DNA of 64,000 nt from Climacium dendroides (GCA_950106755.1 OX467088.1:17902001-17966000); one strand, 5' to 3'; positions 25,367 to 36,909 are shown, counted from the stretch's first letter. Numbers and translations are program-made. The notes: generated by a model from the letters alone, not told the origin.

Positions 25367-25391
25367 GGGGGTGGGGGTGGGGGTGGGGGGG
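25367..25391 (+). promoter_or_regulatory. Long G-run with G-quadruplex potential upstream of NPF
   Basis: Four G-runs of five or more separated by single T bases satisfy the usual G-quadruplex pattern on the plus strand, which is the template strand for the NPF gene. It lies about 150 bp upstream of the NPF first recognisable exon, so a role in its promoter is possible but unproven. Confidence 0.6.
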
Positions 25392-26487
25392 ATGGTTCCC
25401 AGGTCAACCACTCACCGAAGTTGCAAGGAGCACTTCGCCATCCTCCGGTTTTTAGCCTGTTCGCAACATTCCCTTTCCAATCATGGGAACCGTCTCCCAC
25501 GAGCAACGAATCCCCTTCCTCCTGTCAACAATTGCCAACTGTGAGATTGAAACTTTCATGAATGCAGATATACTGGACAGCGCATTTGCAGATTTGCAAT
25601 GGGCTTTGGGATCGGGTCGATCCCTCGAAGAAAAATTTAAGCGGGTTGATCGCCCTCAGCGATTCTATACAATTCGACGAGAGACATCTTGCAGGTGAAT
25701 CCCACCTTAACACTCCCGTAGTGAGCAGAGATGAGCATCCTGTAAAATTACAACTTATGCAAATTGCGGAAACTTCTAGACTAGAGTGATCTTTCTAACT
25801 CGGGGATGACAGGAGACAAGCTAGCTCGCCAATTGCGACCACCTCAAACCACAACAGTCTCTCGCACATGCGGCTTCGGAGCCGTCCGGTGCCGCTTCGC
25901 AGGATGAAACTCGTTGGGAGATGCCGCAGCAGCCAGCACCGCTCAAAGCTCCTGCAATAGTCCCCCGCACATGCGGCTGCCAGGGGTGCTGGCAACCCTG
26001 GATGGACTTCATCCCCATCCAGGTGGCGAGGGGGGAGGGGCTAAATGGTTTTTTTGGAAAATCCCAAAAGCACTGCCGGCTTGCATGGCTGCGGGGTATC
26101 GCACATGAGCTCCAGCAGCTTCACAATGCAAGGGAGTAGTTTAATTACTTTGTGTAGAGTTTACAAGTGTTATAAATTTATTAATGGCATGAGATTAATA
26201 TCATGATATTTTCTAATTATATACATAATGTTTTCTTTTCTTCCCTTTAATTTCAATCTTCATCATATATAATATCTAAAAAGTCTAAAAGTCTTACTAA
26301 AAATCTAATTAAAAATCTAACTAAATATCTAACTAAATATCTCATTAAAAATCCTAAACACATACGATTTTAATTGTTTTCACACCACATTAAAGGTTTT
26401 TTGAGTCTCTCCCATTTGGCTTAAATACTTGGGAAGTTCCCTTGGTTTTCAAGGGGTTTTCAAATTTGTTCATGTACCTTAGTAGCT

Positions 26488-27801
26488 ATGGCGTTGAATG
26501 ACGATGAAGCTAATTTGCTTCTTTTAGCATTTTTTTTCATTTTCTTAGCAGGATGCCCTCGGCGAAGGCGCCTTCCGCCACTGATAGATCTTCTGGAATT
26601 GTCTGCAGGTGCAACCATGTTGCCGTTCGTAGTGGTTGCTGCTTGGCAACAACGATTTGATGGTCATTTTTGGTGGGTTGAACCCCGCCAATATATTTAC
26701 CATGATGTCGTAGAAGATGACGTCTGGCATACGTCCCATGACATGCTCGACAAAAAGTATTTGGACACTTTTCGAATGACATTTTTAGCGTTTGAGTAGT
26801 TGGTGCTAGAGTTGACTCCGTTTTTACAATCTCATGCACGTTATTTTGTACGGGCCCCCATACCGGTCCGAAAACAAGTTAAATTGGTAATTCACCGGTT
26901 GGCTTGCGGTCATTCATGTGAGAAGATGAATGACTTGTATGGATGTGGAGCATCCACAATCCGTAAATACACTGATATAGTTTGTGGAGTCCTAAGTAGT
27001 CGGGACGGAGGTCTTTTTACCACTTACATTCACACTCCAACTGGAGATAGACTATATGACATTATAGAGAGATTTAGGAATTCAACTAGGTTGCCTAACA
27101 TTTGTGGAGTCATAGATGGGACCCACATTCCTCTTGCTCAGCGCCCTAGTAGTGACCTTACACCCATGGCTTCGGATTTCTTCAACAGGAAGAAATTTCA
27201 TAGTGTTGCACTACAAGGGGTTTGTGATATGGATAGAATATTTTGGAATGTTTGTGCAGGGCAACCTAGTGGAGTTCATGATGTAGGACAATTTCGATGG
27301 TCTTCTTTGTACCATGAATTGCATCAGAGGCATATTTTATCACATCCTACCATTGTGGTTAGAGGTGTTGAAGTGAAACCATACTTGATTGGAGATTCAG
27401 CTTATCCAAGCCGGCCCTACCTATTGAAGAACTACAAGCCAGCAAATCCTGCTTTTCGTGACCAGAAGAGATTTGATGCTTCTATCAATACGGGCAGGGT
27501 TGTTATTGAGCATGCTTTTGGCGCTTTGAAGAATTGGTGGAGAATTTTGAAGAGCTTTGGTGGCAATGTCAACAAGTGCGTGACTGTAACAATTGTTTGT
27601 TGCGTCTTGCATAACTACTGTGAATTGCATGGTGAAAGACTTCCATTACCGGAGATTTTCGGACAAGCAGCTGACCCATTTGCTGGTAGACATCGAGGAG
27701 CACAGCGTTTGCCAAATGATGGTGATGGAGCAAAACTTGCTGGAGAAAGTATGAGGAGGGCTTTATATGGAGCTTGGCTAGCTAGCAATCCTAGTACGTA
27801 A
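26488..27801 (+). CDS. Harbinger transposase of element A, with in-frame TAG
   Basis: This is a HARBI1-like DDE transposase (DDE_Tnp_4 type), which would cut and join the element ends together with the Myb-like protein. Residues 1-103 carry the N-terminal region. Codon 104 is TAG (26,797-26,799), and the same frame continues for 333 codons. The helix-turn-helix region spans the stop (MTFLAFE-stop-LVLELTPFLQ). The catalytic triad is complete: D in VIDGTH, D in LIGDSAYP and E in VVIEHAFG (residues 106, 199 and 237 of the downstream frame). The stop replaces what is probably a Gln, CAG to TAG. The terminal TAA overlaps a consensus GTAAGT donor (27,798-27,803), so splicing to another exon cannot be excluded. 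Product as read would be two broken pieces. Confidence 0.88.
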
Positions 27802-29751
27802 GTATTAGATTCTATATATTTATAGAGTTGTGATAGTTTTTCATTTGTTTTTTATTTATATATATTTTTAAATATGTGATTATTTAGTTTTTTCTATTGT
27901 GGAATACATATATTTATTTTTCTAATGGTTTGAATCTTTGTTTGTATTTTAGATATAAATTTTTTTAGTGAAATATGTTTTTGCAAAAACATTGAGTCTA
28001 ATAATGTGTGCAAACAAACCACTCGAGCCTTTGGATTTTTTTCTTAAAAAAATAATACGGACTACTTCTATTTTTCTAACAAAAAAATTATGAAGAAATT
28101 GTTCTTTGTATTTTTTTGTATCGGATTTTGTCTAATATTAGTATAAAAATTTGTGGATGAATTTTCATATAGGATGTCTATGACTTCATATTCAAACAAA
28201 TTTTTAAATTTTGCCCCCTTCCAAAAAAAGTGTGTGTGTTAAATATGAACTATAGATTAATGCTCATATCGGGAAAGCGCTCACGGCTTAATAAATTGTG
28301 GTCAATAGGAATCGAACCCAGACCAGCAACCATACAACAATTAGTCTCTTCCTCGACGTCTTGCAATGTACCCTAACTGAACAGGGTGACCAATGATGTT
28401 AGAAATACACATATGAATAGAAAGGGGCCATGATTACTTGATTTTGAGTCTTGATTTGAAGTCCATATCATAGAATCAACCTTCAGTCTTTAACCCTGAA
28501 TATAACCTTTATTACCTTTGCGTACATAGCTTAGAAAATAAAATTATGCCCAACACACTAGTCATTTGATGCATTCATTTTAATGACCCAATTAATTTTT
28601 CTCTTTTTTTGGCTTAAATCTTGCTATAAAGCACCTACTGTTAAAAAAAATACCTACAATTAAAAATATATAACAATTATGACTATAATAAAACTTGTAA
28701 AGAGATATTCCAAATGATTTTCTTTTAAAACTACTAGAAATTTTGTTAAGTCAATTTAGCAAACTAATTTATTCAATATTTATTCAAGAAATGTATATAG
28801 TTTACATAAACTATTTTTAAACGTATTGGAGAGATATTAGAGAGGTTAGTAGCATCCAATTAAAGAATAAAAAAAAAATTATTGTGGCTTTCTTTTATTT
28901 TATATTAATCTTTAAATACCTAGGGCCTGTTCTGAGCTACTTGGAATTTGCTCTAAATTGAACAAACAATCAACATTTCGATAAGTTGTACCAATTTCTT
29001 TTATATTGTAGCCATATGAATTCAAACTAGACATGTTTGGGGTTTAAAAAAAAAATGAAAACATTATGATATATCTTATAGATTGAAAAATTATAATGTT
29101 TGATAATGAGGGTGTTAAAACTATGAAATTTTTCAATTTTTTTTTGCATGTCAACTCTAAAAATTGCATGATGTTTGAACACATAAATTGTAAAATATTA
29201 GCATTCAAAGTGAAAGATAAAGTTTTTTCAAGAAGATACTCCAATTGCCCACAAAAAAAGAAATTATATAATTTTCACATTACTAATCCAAATAGATTGA
29301 ATTAAAGCTTCCCATTTAGCAAAAAATATAATCTATGTGGAATTTTTTCTAATTTAATTTTAATTTATTACATATTTTTTTGGATGCCTCATCTCATCAA
29401 TTTTGAGTTTATTGTGGCATAATTTTGGCTCTTGAGCACCAATTTAAATAAAAATAATTTTCCTAGAAACCTCATAAGTTTTTCTATCTTATGAAAAGTT
29501 TAAAATACAATTCACCAAAAATTGACTTCATAGGAGCTTGTCCAAAATCCAATTTGTGCTTCGTAGGGACAATGAGACTTTAGGGGTTGATTAATAAGAA
29601 TTTCATAGGATTTGAGAAATATATGTTTAAAATGAACAATTAGTTCTTATTGACAAATGTAATAATACAATACAAAATACAAAAGGTATAAAAGAAATTG
29701 CAACAAAAATATATATTTTTTATTGCATATTTAAAAATCCATACAATTTTT
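27802..29751. other. AT-rich interior of element A with embedded dispersed repeat
   Basis: Noncoding spacer between the convergent transposase and Myb-like genes. About 28,925-29,590 is related to intergenic sequences outside the element: 38,725-39,010 (left half) and 48,355-48,770 (right half). A tRNA T-arm-like string, GGTTCGATTCC on the minus strand, lies at 28,308-28,318. The mirror region in element B is 32,186-34,135. Confidence 0.6.
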
Positions 29752-30597
29752 TCACTCAGCTATGTGGTCCTTTCCATTCCGCTGGCTACGAATGACATCT
29801 GCAAATAAAGCTGCTACACGCTCTTGAGAAGCTTGTGTTGCTTGGTGAACATCTAATTCAAACTTCTTGTTGTCTCTTGCAAGCTGAATTGTAGTCTCCA
29901 TCTTCATCTTTTCAATACGAGTAGATGACTCAGCAAAGCGATCCAACGCACTGGCCATATTGCCATTGAACTTCTGACGCTTCACAGCTGCTCCACGAAC
30001 TCCCGGTAAATTATCGACACGAACAGCTGCGTTGTTGACCTCAACTTGCTTTGGAGAAACTTGGGTGCCAATGACAGGTGTCCCTTGATCATTAGCACCT
30101 GGAACACCGTTGGCCTTTGCAGTTTCACTCAACATGGCATCTATGGCATTATACCATGTCCACCGCGTAAGTCCATAGTTGTCCCCCGAAACGTTGTAAA
30201 TCTTCTTCTGACGGTAATATTGTTGACGCATTTTGGCCCACTTGTCCTTCAAATGCACCCTTTGGCAACTGACCTCCAACGGAAAATACTCAACCAAACG
30301 TAATCGCATTGCTTCCCAATCTTTGGCCCGGATAGATTGCCACCCCGACTCTACAATACGCTCACGCAATAAGTCCAACAAAAACTATGTCTCGGCATTG
30401 CCCCACTCACGATGTTTTGGAACTGGAACACTTGTGGGTAATGCCGAGGCTGGGATGGAAGTACCGGTTGACGGAATCGTTATTGGAGTATCTATGGTCT
30501 CCTCAAAATTACCCCCCTCAAACTCTGACTCCGACAAACTGTCCGCACTCTCATCACTCTCAAACATCATGCTTGCCAAAAAGCCCGGATTGGTCAT
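29752..30597 (-). CDS. Myb/SANT-like partner protein of element A, with in-frame TAG
   Basis: This is the second Harbinger gene; such proteins bind the element ends and carry the transposase to the nucleus. It starts at ATG 30,597 (MTNPGFLASMMFES), has an acidic Ser/Glu-rich stretch, then a single in-frame TAG (30,387-30,385). The same frame continues 210 codons. After the stop come a Myb/SANT-like (trihelix-type) domain with GWQSIRAKDWEAM, HLKDKWAKMRQQYY and LTRWTWYNAIDAML, then a C-terminal Gln/Glu/Lys-rich helix likely to form a coiled coil (RFAESSTRIEKMKME onward). The ATG choice is by position only. As with the transposase, the stop lies where CAG would give Gln. Confidence 0.8.
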
Positions 30598-31339
30598 CCA
30601 AATCCTCAAAAAAAAAAGAAATTAAAAACTCCTAACTCACACTAAAACGTCACTCAAGTGCTACCTAACCCTCACTCTACTATAAGAACACAAGTTCTTG
30701 GAATACATAAATGTTGTGAGCTTGAAACGTGAGAGTCCCTGGAGTAGAGAAGTCGTGGAGAAGAGTCCCTGGAGTCCCTGAAGTGAAGAGTCCCTCTCGT
30801 GGGGTCTCTCATTTGTAGTAACGAAATTACAGAGGGTGAAGTTTTTCCGGTGAACAGTGCGTGAACAGTGCCGCGTTTTTTACCTGGCTTCGGCTTGGCT
30901 GATGCCGGCTCTGATATTGCAGGAGCTTTGAGCGGTGCTGACTGCTGCGGCATCTCCCAACGAGTTTCATCCTGCGAAGCGGCACTGGACGGCTCCGAAG
31001 CCGCATGTGTTAGAGACTAATATCAGAGCCGGCATCAGCCAAGCCGAAGCCAGGTAAAAAACGCGGCACTGTTCACGCACTGTTCACCGGAAAAACTTCA
31101 CCCTCTGTAATTTCGTTACTACAAATGAGAGACCCCACGGGAGGGACTCTTCACTTCAGGGACTCCAGGGACTCTTCTCCACGACTTCTCTACTCCAGGG
31201 ACTCTCACGTTTCAAGCTCACAACATTTATGTATTCCAAGAACTTGTGTTCTTATAGTAGAGTGAGGGTTAGGTAGCACTTGAGTGACGTTTTAGTGTGA
31301 GTTAGGAGTTTTTAATTTCTTTTTTTTTTGAGGATTTGG

Positions 31340-32185
31340 ATGACCAATCCGGGCTTTTTGGCAAGCATGATGTTTGAGAGTGATGAGAGTGCGGACAGTT
31401 TGTCGGAGTCAGAGTTTGAGGGGGGTAATTTTGAGGAGACCATAGATACTCCAATAACGATTCCGTCAACCGGTACTTCCATCCCAGCCTCGGCATTACC
31501 CACAAGTGTTCCAGTTCCAAAACATCGTGAGTGGGGCAATGCCGAGACATAGTTTTTGTTGGACTTATTGCGTGAGCGTATTGTAGAGTCGGGGTGGCAA
31601 TCTATCCGGGCCAAAGATTGGGAAGCAATGCGATTACGTTTGGTTGAGTATTTTCCGTTGGAGGTCAGTTGCCAAAGGGTGCATTTGAAGGACAAGTGGG
31701 CCAAAATGCGTCAACAATATTACCGTCAGAAGAAGATTTACAACGTTTCGGGGGACAACTATGGACTTACGCGGTGGACATGGTATAATGCCATAGATGC
31801 CATGTTGAGTGAAACTGCAAAGGCCAACGGTGTTCCAGGTGCTAATGATCAAGGGACACCTGTCATTGGCACCCAAGTTTCTCCAAAGCAAGTTGAGGTC
31901 AACAACGCAGCTGTTCGTGTCGATAATTTACCGGGAGTTCGTGGAGCAGCTGTGAAGCGTCAGAAGTTCAATGGCAATATGGCCAGTGCGTTGGATCGCT
32001 TTGCTGAGTCATCTACTCGTATTGAAAAGATGAAGATGGAGACTACAATTCAGCTTGCAAGAGACAACAAGAAGTTTGAATTAGATGTTCACCAAGCAAC
32101 ACAAGCTTCTCAAGAGCGTGTAGCAGCTTTATTTGCAGATGTCATTCGTAGCCAGCGGAATGGAAAGGACCACATAGCTGAGTGA
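31340..32185 (+). CDS. Myb/SANT-like partner protein of element B, with the same TAG
   Basis: Mirror copy of the element A gene, and the predicted protein is identical, including the in-frame TAG (31,550-31,552). Domain order is the same: acidic N-terminus, stop, Myb/SANT-like domain, coiled-coil-like tail. The shared stop shows that it predates the last transposition. Confidence 0.8.
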
Positions 32186-34135
32186 AAAAATTGTATGGAT
32201 TTTTAAATATGCAATAAAAAATATATATTTTTGTTGCAATTTCTTTTATACCTTTTGTATTTTGTATTGTATTATTACATTTGTCAATAAGAACTAATTG
32301 TTCATTTTAAACATATATTTCTCAAATCCTATGAAATTCTTATTAATCAACCCCTAAAGTCTCATTGTCCCTACGAAGCACAAATTGGATTTTGGACAAG
32401 CTCCTATGAAGTCAATTTTTGGTGAATTGTATTTTAAACTTTTCATAAGATAGAAAAACTTATGAGGTTTCTAGGAAAATTATTTTTATTTAAATTGGTG
32501 CTCAAGAGCCAAAATTATGCCACAATAAACTCAAAATTGATGAGATGAGGCATCCAAAAAAATATGTAATAAATTAAAATTAAATTAGAAAAAATTCCAC
32601 ATAGATTATATTTTTTGCTAAATGGGAAGCTTTAATTCAATCTATTTGGATTAGTAATGTGAAAATTATATAATTTCTTTTTTTGTGGGCAATTGGAGTA
32701 TCTTCTTGAAAAAACTTTATCTTTCACTTTGAATGCTAATATTTTACAATTTATGTGTTCAAACATCATGCAATTTTTAGAGTTGACATGCAAAAAAAAA
32801 TTGAAAAATTTCATAGTTTTAACACCCTCATTATCAAACATTATAATTTTTCAATCTATAAGATATATCATAATGTTTTCATTTTTTTTTTAAACCCCAA
32901 ACATGTCTAGTTTGAATTCATATGGCTACAATATAAAAGAAATTGGTACAACTTATCGAAATGTTGATTGTTTGTTCAATTTAGAGCAAATTCCAAGTAG
33001 CTCAGAACAGGCCCTAGGTATTTAAAGATTAATATAAAATAAAAGAAAGCCACAATAATTTTTTTTTTATTCTTTAATTGGATGCTACTAACCTCTCTAA
33101 TATCTCTCCAATACGTTTAAAAATAGTTTATGTAAACTATATACATTTCTTGAATAAATATTGAATAAATTAGTTTGCTAAATTGACTTAACAAAATTTC
33201 TAGTAGTTTTAAAAGAAAATCATTTGGAATATCTCTTTACAAGTTTTATTATAGTCATAATTGTTATATATTTTTAATTGTAGGTATTTTTTTTAACAGT
33301 AGGTGCTTTATAGCAAGATTTAAGCCAAAAAAAGAGAAAAATTAATTGGGTCATTAAAATGAATGCATCAAATGACTAGTGTGTTGGGCATAATTTTATT
33401 TTCTAAGCTATGTACGCAAAGGTAATAAAGGTTATATTCAGGGTTAAAGACTGAAGGTTGATTCTATGATATGGACTTCAAATCAAGACTCAAAATCAAG
33501 TAATCATGGCCCCTTTCTATTCATATGTGTATTTCTAACATCATTGGTCACCCTGTTCAGTTAGGGTACATTGCAAGACGTCGAGGAAGAGACTAATTGT
33601 TGTATGGTTGCTGGTCTGGGTTCGATTCCTATTGACCACAATTTATTAAGCCGTGAGCGCTTTCCCGATATGAGCATTAATCTATAGTTCATATTTAACA
33701 CACACACTTTTTTTGGAAGGGGGCAAAATTTAAAAATTTGTTTGAATATGAAGTCATAGACATCCTATATGAAAATTCATCCACAAATTTTTATACTAAT
33801 ATTAGACAAAATCCGATACAAAAAAATACAAAGAACAATTTCTTCATAATTTTTTTGTTAGAAAAATAGAAGTAGTCCGTATTATTTTTTTAAGAAAAAA
33901 ATCCAAAGGCTCGAGTGGTTTGTTTGCACACATTATTAGACTCAATGTTTTTGCAAAAACATATTTCACTAAAAAAATTTATATCTAAAATACAAACAAA
34001 GATTCAAACCATTAGAAAAATAAATATATGTATTCCACAATAGAAAAAACTAAATAATCACATATTTAAAAATATATATAAATAAAAAACAAATGAAAAA
34101 CTATCACAACTCTATAAATATATAGAATCTAATAC
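32186..34135. other. AT-rich interior of element B
   Basis: Exact mirror of 27,802-29,751. It holds no gene, and contains the inverted partner of the embedded dispersed repeat (about 32,347-33,012) and of the T-arm-like string (33,619-33,629). Confidence 0.6.
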
Positions 34136-35449
34136 TTACGTACTAGGATTGCTAGCTAGCCAAGCTCCATATAAAGCCCTCCTCATACTTTCTCCAGCAA
34201 GTTTTGCTCCATCACCATCATTTGGCAAACGCTGTGCTCCTCGATGTCTACCAGCAAATGGGTCAGCTGCTTGTCCGAAAATCTCCGGTAATGGAAGTCT
34301 TTCACCATGCAATTCACAGTAGTTATGCAAGACGCAACAAACAATTGTTACAGTCACGCACTTGTTGACATTGCCACCAAAGCTCTTCAAAATTCTCCAC
34401 CAATTCTTCAAAGCGCCAAAAGCATGCTCAATAACAACCCTGCCCGTATTGATAGAAGCATCAAATCTCTTCTGGTCACGAAAAGCAGGATTTGCTGGCT
34501 TGTAGTTCTTCAATAGGTAGGGCCGGCTTGGATAAGCTGAATCTCCAATCAAGTATGGTTTCACTTCAACACCTCTAACCACAATGGTAGGATGTGATAA
34601 AATATGCCTCTGATGCAATTCATGGTACAAAGAAGACCATCGAAATTGTCCTACATCATGAACTCCACTAGGTTGCCCTGCACAAACATTCCAAAATATT
34701 CTATCCATATCACAAACCCCTTGTAGTGCAACACTATGAAATTTCTTCCTGTTGAAGAAATCCGAAGCCATGGGTGTAAGGTCACTACTAGGGCGCTGAG
34801 CAAGAGGAATGTGGGTCCCATCTATGACTCCACAAATGTTAGGCAACCTAGTTGAATTCCTAAATCTCTCTATAATGTCATATAGTCTATCTCCAGTTGG
34901 AGTGTGAATGTAAGTGGTAAAAAGACCTCCGTCCCGACTACTTAGGACTCCACAAACTATATCAGTGTATTTACGGATTGTGGATGCTCCACATCCATAC
35001 AAGTCATTCATCTTCTCACATGAATGACCGCAAGCCAACCGGTGAATTACCAATTTAACTTGTTTTCGGACCGGTATGGGGGCCCGTACAAAATAACGTG
35101 CATGAGATTGTAAAAACGGAGTCAACTCTAGCACCAACTACTCAAACGCTAAAAATGTCATTCGAAAAGTGTCCAAATACTTTTTGTCGAGCATGTCATG
35201 GGACGTATGCCAGACGTCATCTTCTACGACATCATGGTAAATATATTGGCGGGGTTCAACCCACCAAAAATGACCATCAAATCGTTGTTGCCAAGCAGCA
35301 ACCACTACGAACGGCAACATGGTTGCACCTGCAGACAATTCCAGAAGATCTATCAGTGGCGGAAGGCGCCTTCGCCGAGGGCATCCTGCTAAGAAAATGA
35401 AAAAAAATGCTAAAAGAAGCAAATTAGCTTCATCGTCATTCAACGCCAT
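34136..35449 (-). CDS. Harbinger transposase of element B, with the same TAG
   Basis: Mirror copy of the element A transposase, with identical predicted protein, complete DDE triad and the same in-frame TAG (35,140-35,138). The terminal TAA again overlaps GTAAGT. No copy-specific lesion was found, so neither element can be called more intact than the other. Confidence 0.88.
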
Positions 35450-35981
35450 AGCTACTAAGGTACATGAACAAATTTGAAAACCCCTTGAAAACCAAGGGAA
35501 CTTCCCAAGTATTTAAGCCAAATGGGAGAGACTCAAAAAACCTTTAATGTGGTGTGAAAACAATTAAAATCGCATGTGTTTAGGATTTTTAATGAGATAT
35601 TTAGTTAGATATTTAGTTAGATTTTTAATTAGATTTTTAGTAAGACTTTTAGACTTTTTAGATATTATATATGATGAAGATTGAAATTAAAGGGAAGAAA
35701 AGAAAACATTATGTATATAATTAGAAAATATCATGATATTAATCTCATGCCATTAATGAATTTATAACACTTGTAAACTCTACACAAAGTAATTAAGCTA
35801 CTCCCTTGCATTGTGAAGCTGCTAGAGCTCATGTGCGATACCCCGCAGCCATGCAAGCCGGCAGTGCTTTTGGGATTTTCCAAAAAAACCATTTAGCCCC
35901 TCCCCCCTCGCCACCTGGATGGGGATGAAGTCCATCCAGGGTTGCCGGCACCCCTGGCAGCCGCATGTGCGGGGGACTAAC

Positions 35982-36909
35982 GACAATTGGACTGGTCTGG
36001 GGACGCTCCCCTTTGTTTTTGCCTTAGAGTTTTTCACAATGACAATTGTTACAATTACCATAGATCTCGGCAGCCAGGTATGAAGTCCGAATCCTGAACA
36101 GACGATATAGGCTCAATCTCATTGGCTACAGTAGCTGTACTGTACAATTTAAATGCACTATAGAAGGATGTAGCCAACTAAGAAGTCACAGGTACACAAG
36201 CAGCATCTCAAGGGTAAGTGATCCCTGAGAATCCATGATCAGTGTCACCTTGGACAATTTCGTTTAGGACACGTAACCTGCAGGATAGTAAAATACTTGG
36301 GTCTCTTCAAAGCCAACCGCTCAGAACAGCACATGGCGAAGACACATGGCAAAACACATGGTGAAGACACATGGCGAAGACCCACTCTTCAGAAATAATT
36401 TGGGAGAAGTAAACTATAGTGAAGGCACCCATAACTGATCAAATAAGGAATTTGGGACATGATGAGGAGCAGTGGAAGGTGAAGTAAAGTAAATATTGCA
36501 CAATGATGGGGATTGCAAAAAGTTTGGTAATTTTCGCACTGAAAGTGAAATTACTATGATTTTTGAAAGGCCAAAGTTGTTGTCTATCCATGGCCAATGC
36601 TTACAGTCATCCAAAACTGCTCACTAACAAATTGCAGGTTATTTACAGCGGCACAGAAAATAAGGCATGCTGTAATTCTCGTGACAACCAATCAAACAAG
36701 GGAGCATCTTGTAACCTTTAAAACATTAAAAAAACAGAAATGAATCCCAGCCTCTCCAAATTTAACACACCCTATTGATTGGTCATGGGGTCTGGTTAGG
36801 AATGGGTACCTCTACCATACTTGAGCTTGACAACCTGCTGCAAGATCTCCCTCACATGACCAGTTCTTGATGCTTCCTCCAGGGTTCAACACTCCCCAGC
36901 ATTGTCCTG
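35982..36909. other. Unique flank right of the palindrome
   Basis: No gene supported. A short degenerate tandem motif, ACACATGGCGAAG repeated about four times, lies at 36,328-36,385. Confidence 0.5.

Larger units (their letters stand above)
25959..31018 (+). mobile_element. PIF/Harbinger element A, 5,060 bp, nested in B
   Basis: This complete element sits inside element B, in inverted orientation, with the 3-bp duplication AAT at 25,956-25,958 and 31,019-31,021. Joining the flanks after removing one AAT restores the continuous element B sequence, as seen intact (inverted) at 30,905-30,925. Positions in the two copies mirror around 30,968.5 (paired coordinates sum to 61,937) without any indel over nearly 5 kb. 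I counted about ten base differences, so insertion is recent. It encodes transposase (+) and Myb-like protein (-), convergently oriented. Confidence 0.92.
25856..35978 (-). mobile_element. PIF/Harbinger element B, 5,060 bp, interrupted by element A
   Basis: Element B consists of 25,856-25,958 plus 31,022-35,978, together 5,060 bp, the same length as element A. Its termini are AGTCTCTCGCACATGCGGCT on the left and AGTCCCCCGCACATGCGGCT (read on the minus strand) on the right, an 18/20 inverted match. It is flanked by the 3-bp duplication AAC (25,853-25,855 and 35,979-35,981). The transposase is on the minus strand at 34,136-35,449 and the Myb-like partner on the plus strand at 31,340-32,185. It was the first to insert, about 640 bp upstream of the NPF gene. 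The 3-bp duplication, the two-gene layout and the DDE_Tnp_4-type transposase fit PIF/Harbinger, although that superfamily normally targets TWA. Confidence 0.9.

Noticed and set aside
26797..26808. Classical viral-type stop read-through signal at the transposase TAG
   Set aside because: The bases after the stop (TTGGTG, and TTTTTG in the Myb-like gene) do not fit the CARYYA read-through context, so no specific signal is claimed.
28308..28318. tRNA-like T-arm string (GGTTCGATTCC on the minus strand) inside the Harbinger elements
   Set aside because: No acceptor stem, anticodon arm or convincing A box could be folded around it, so neither a tRNA gene nor a SINE is supported.
29044..29305. Short AT-rich frames inside the Harbinger spacer
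   Set aside because: Overlapping on both strands, low complexity, no start context; chance frames in AT-rich repeat DNA.
25856..35978. Palindrome as an assembly artefact
   Set aside because: Separate AAC and AAT target duplications, equal element lengths and about ten base differences between copies are better explained by two real insertions. Long reads would still be the final test.
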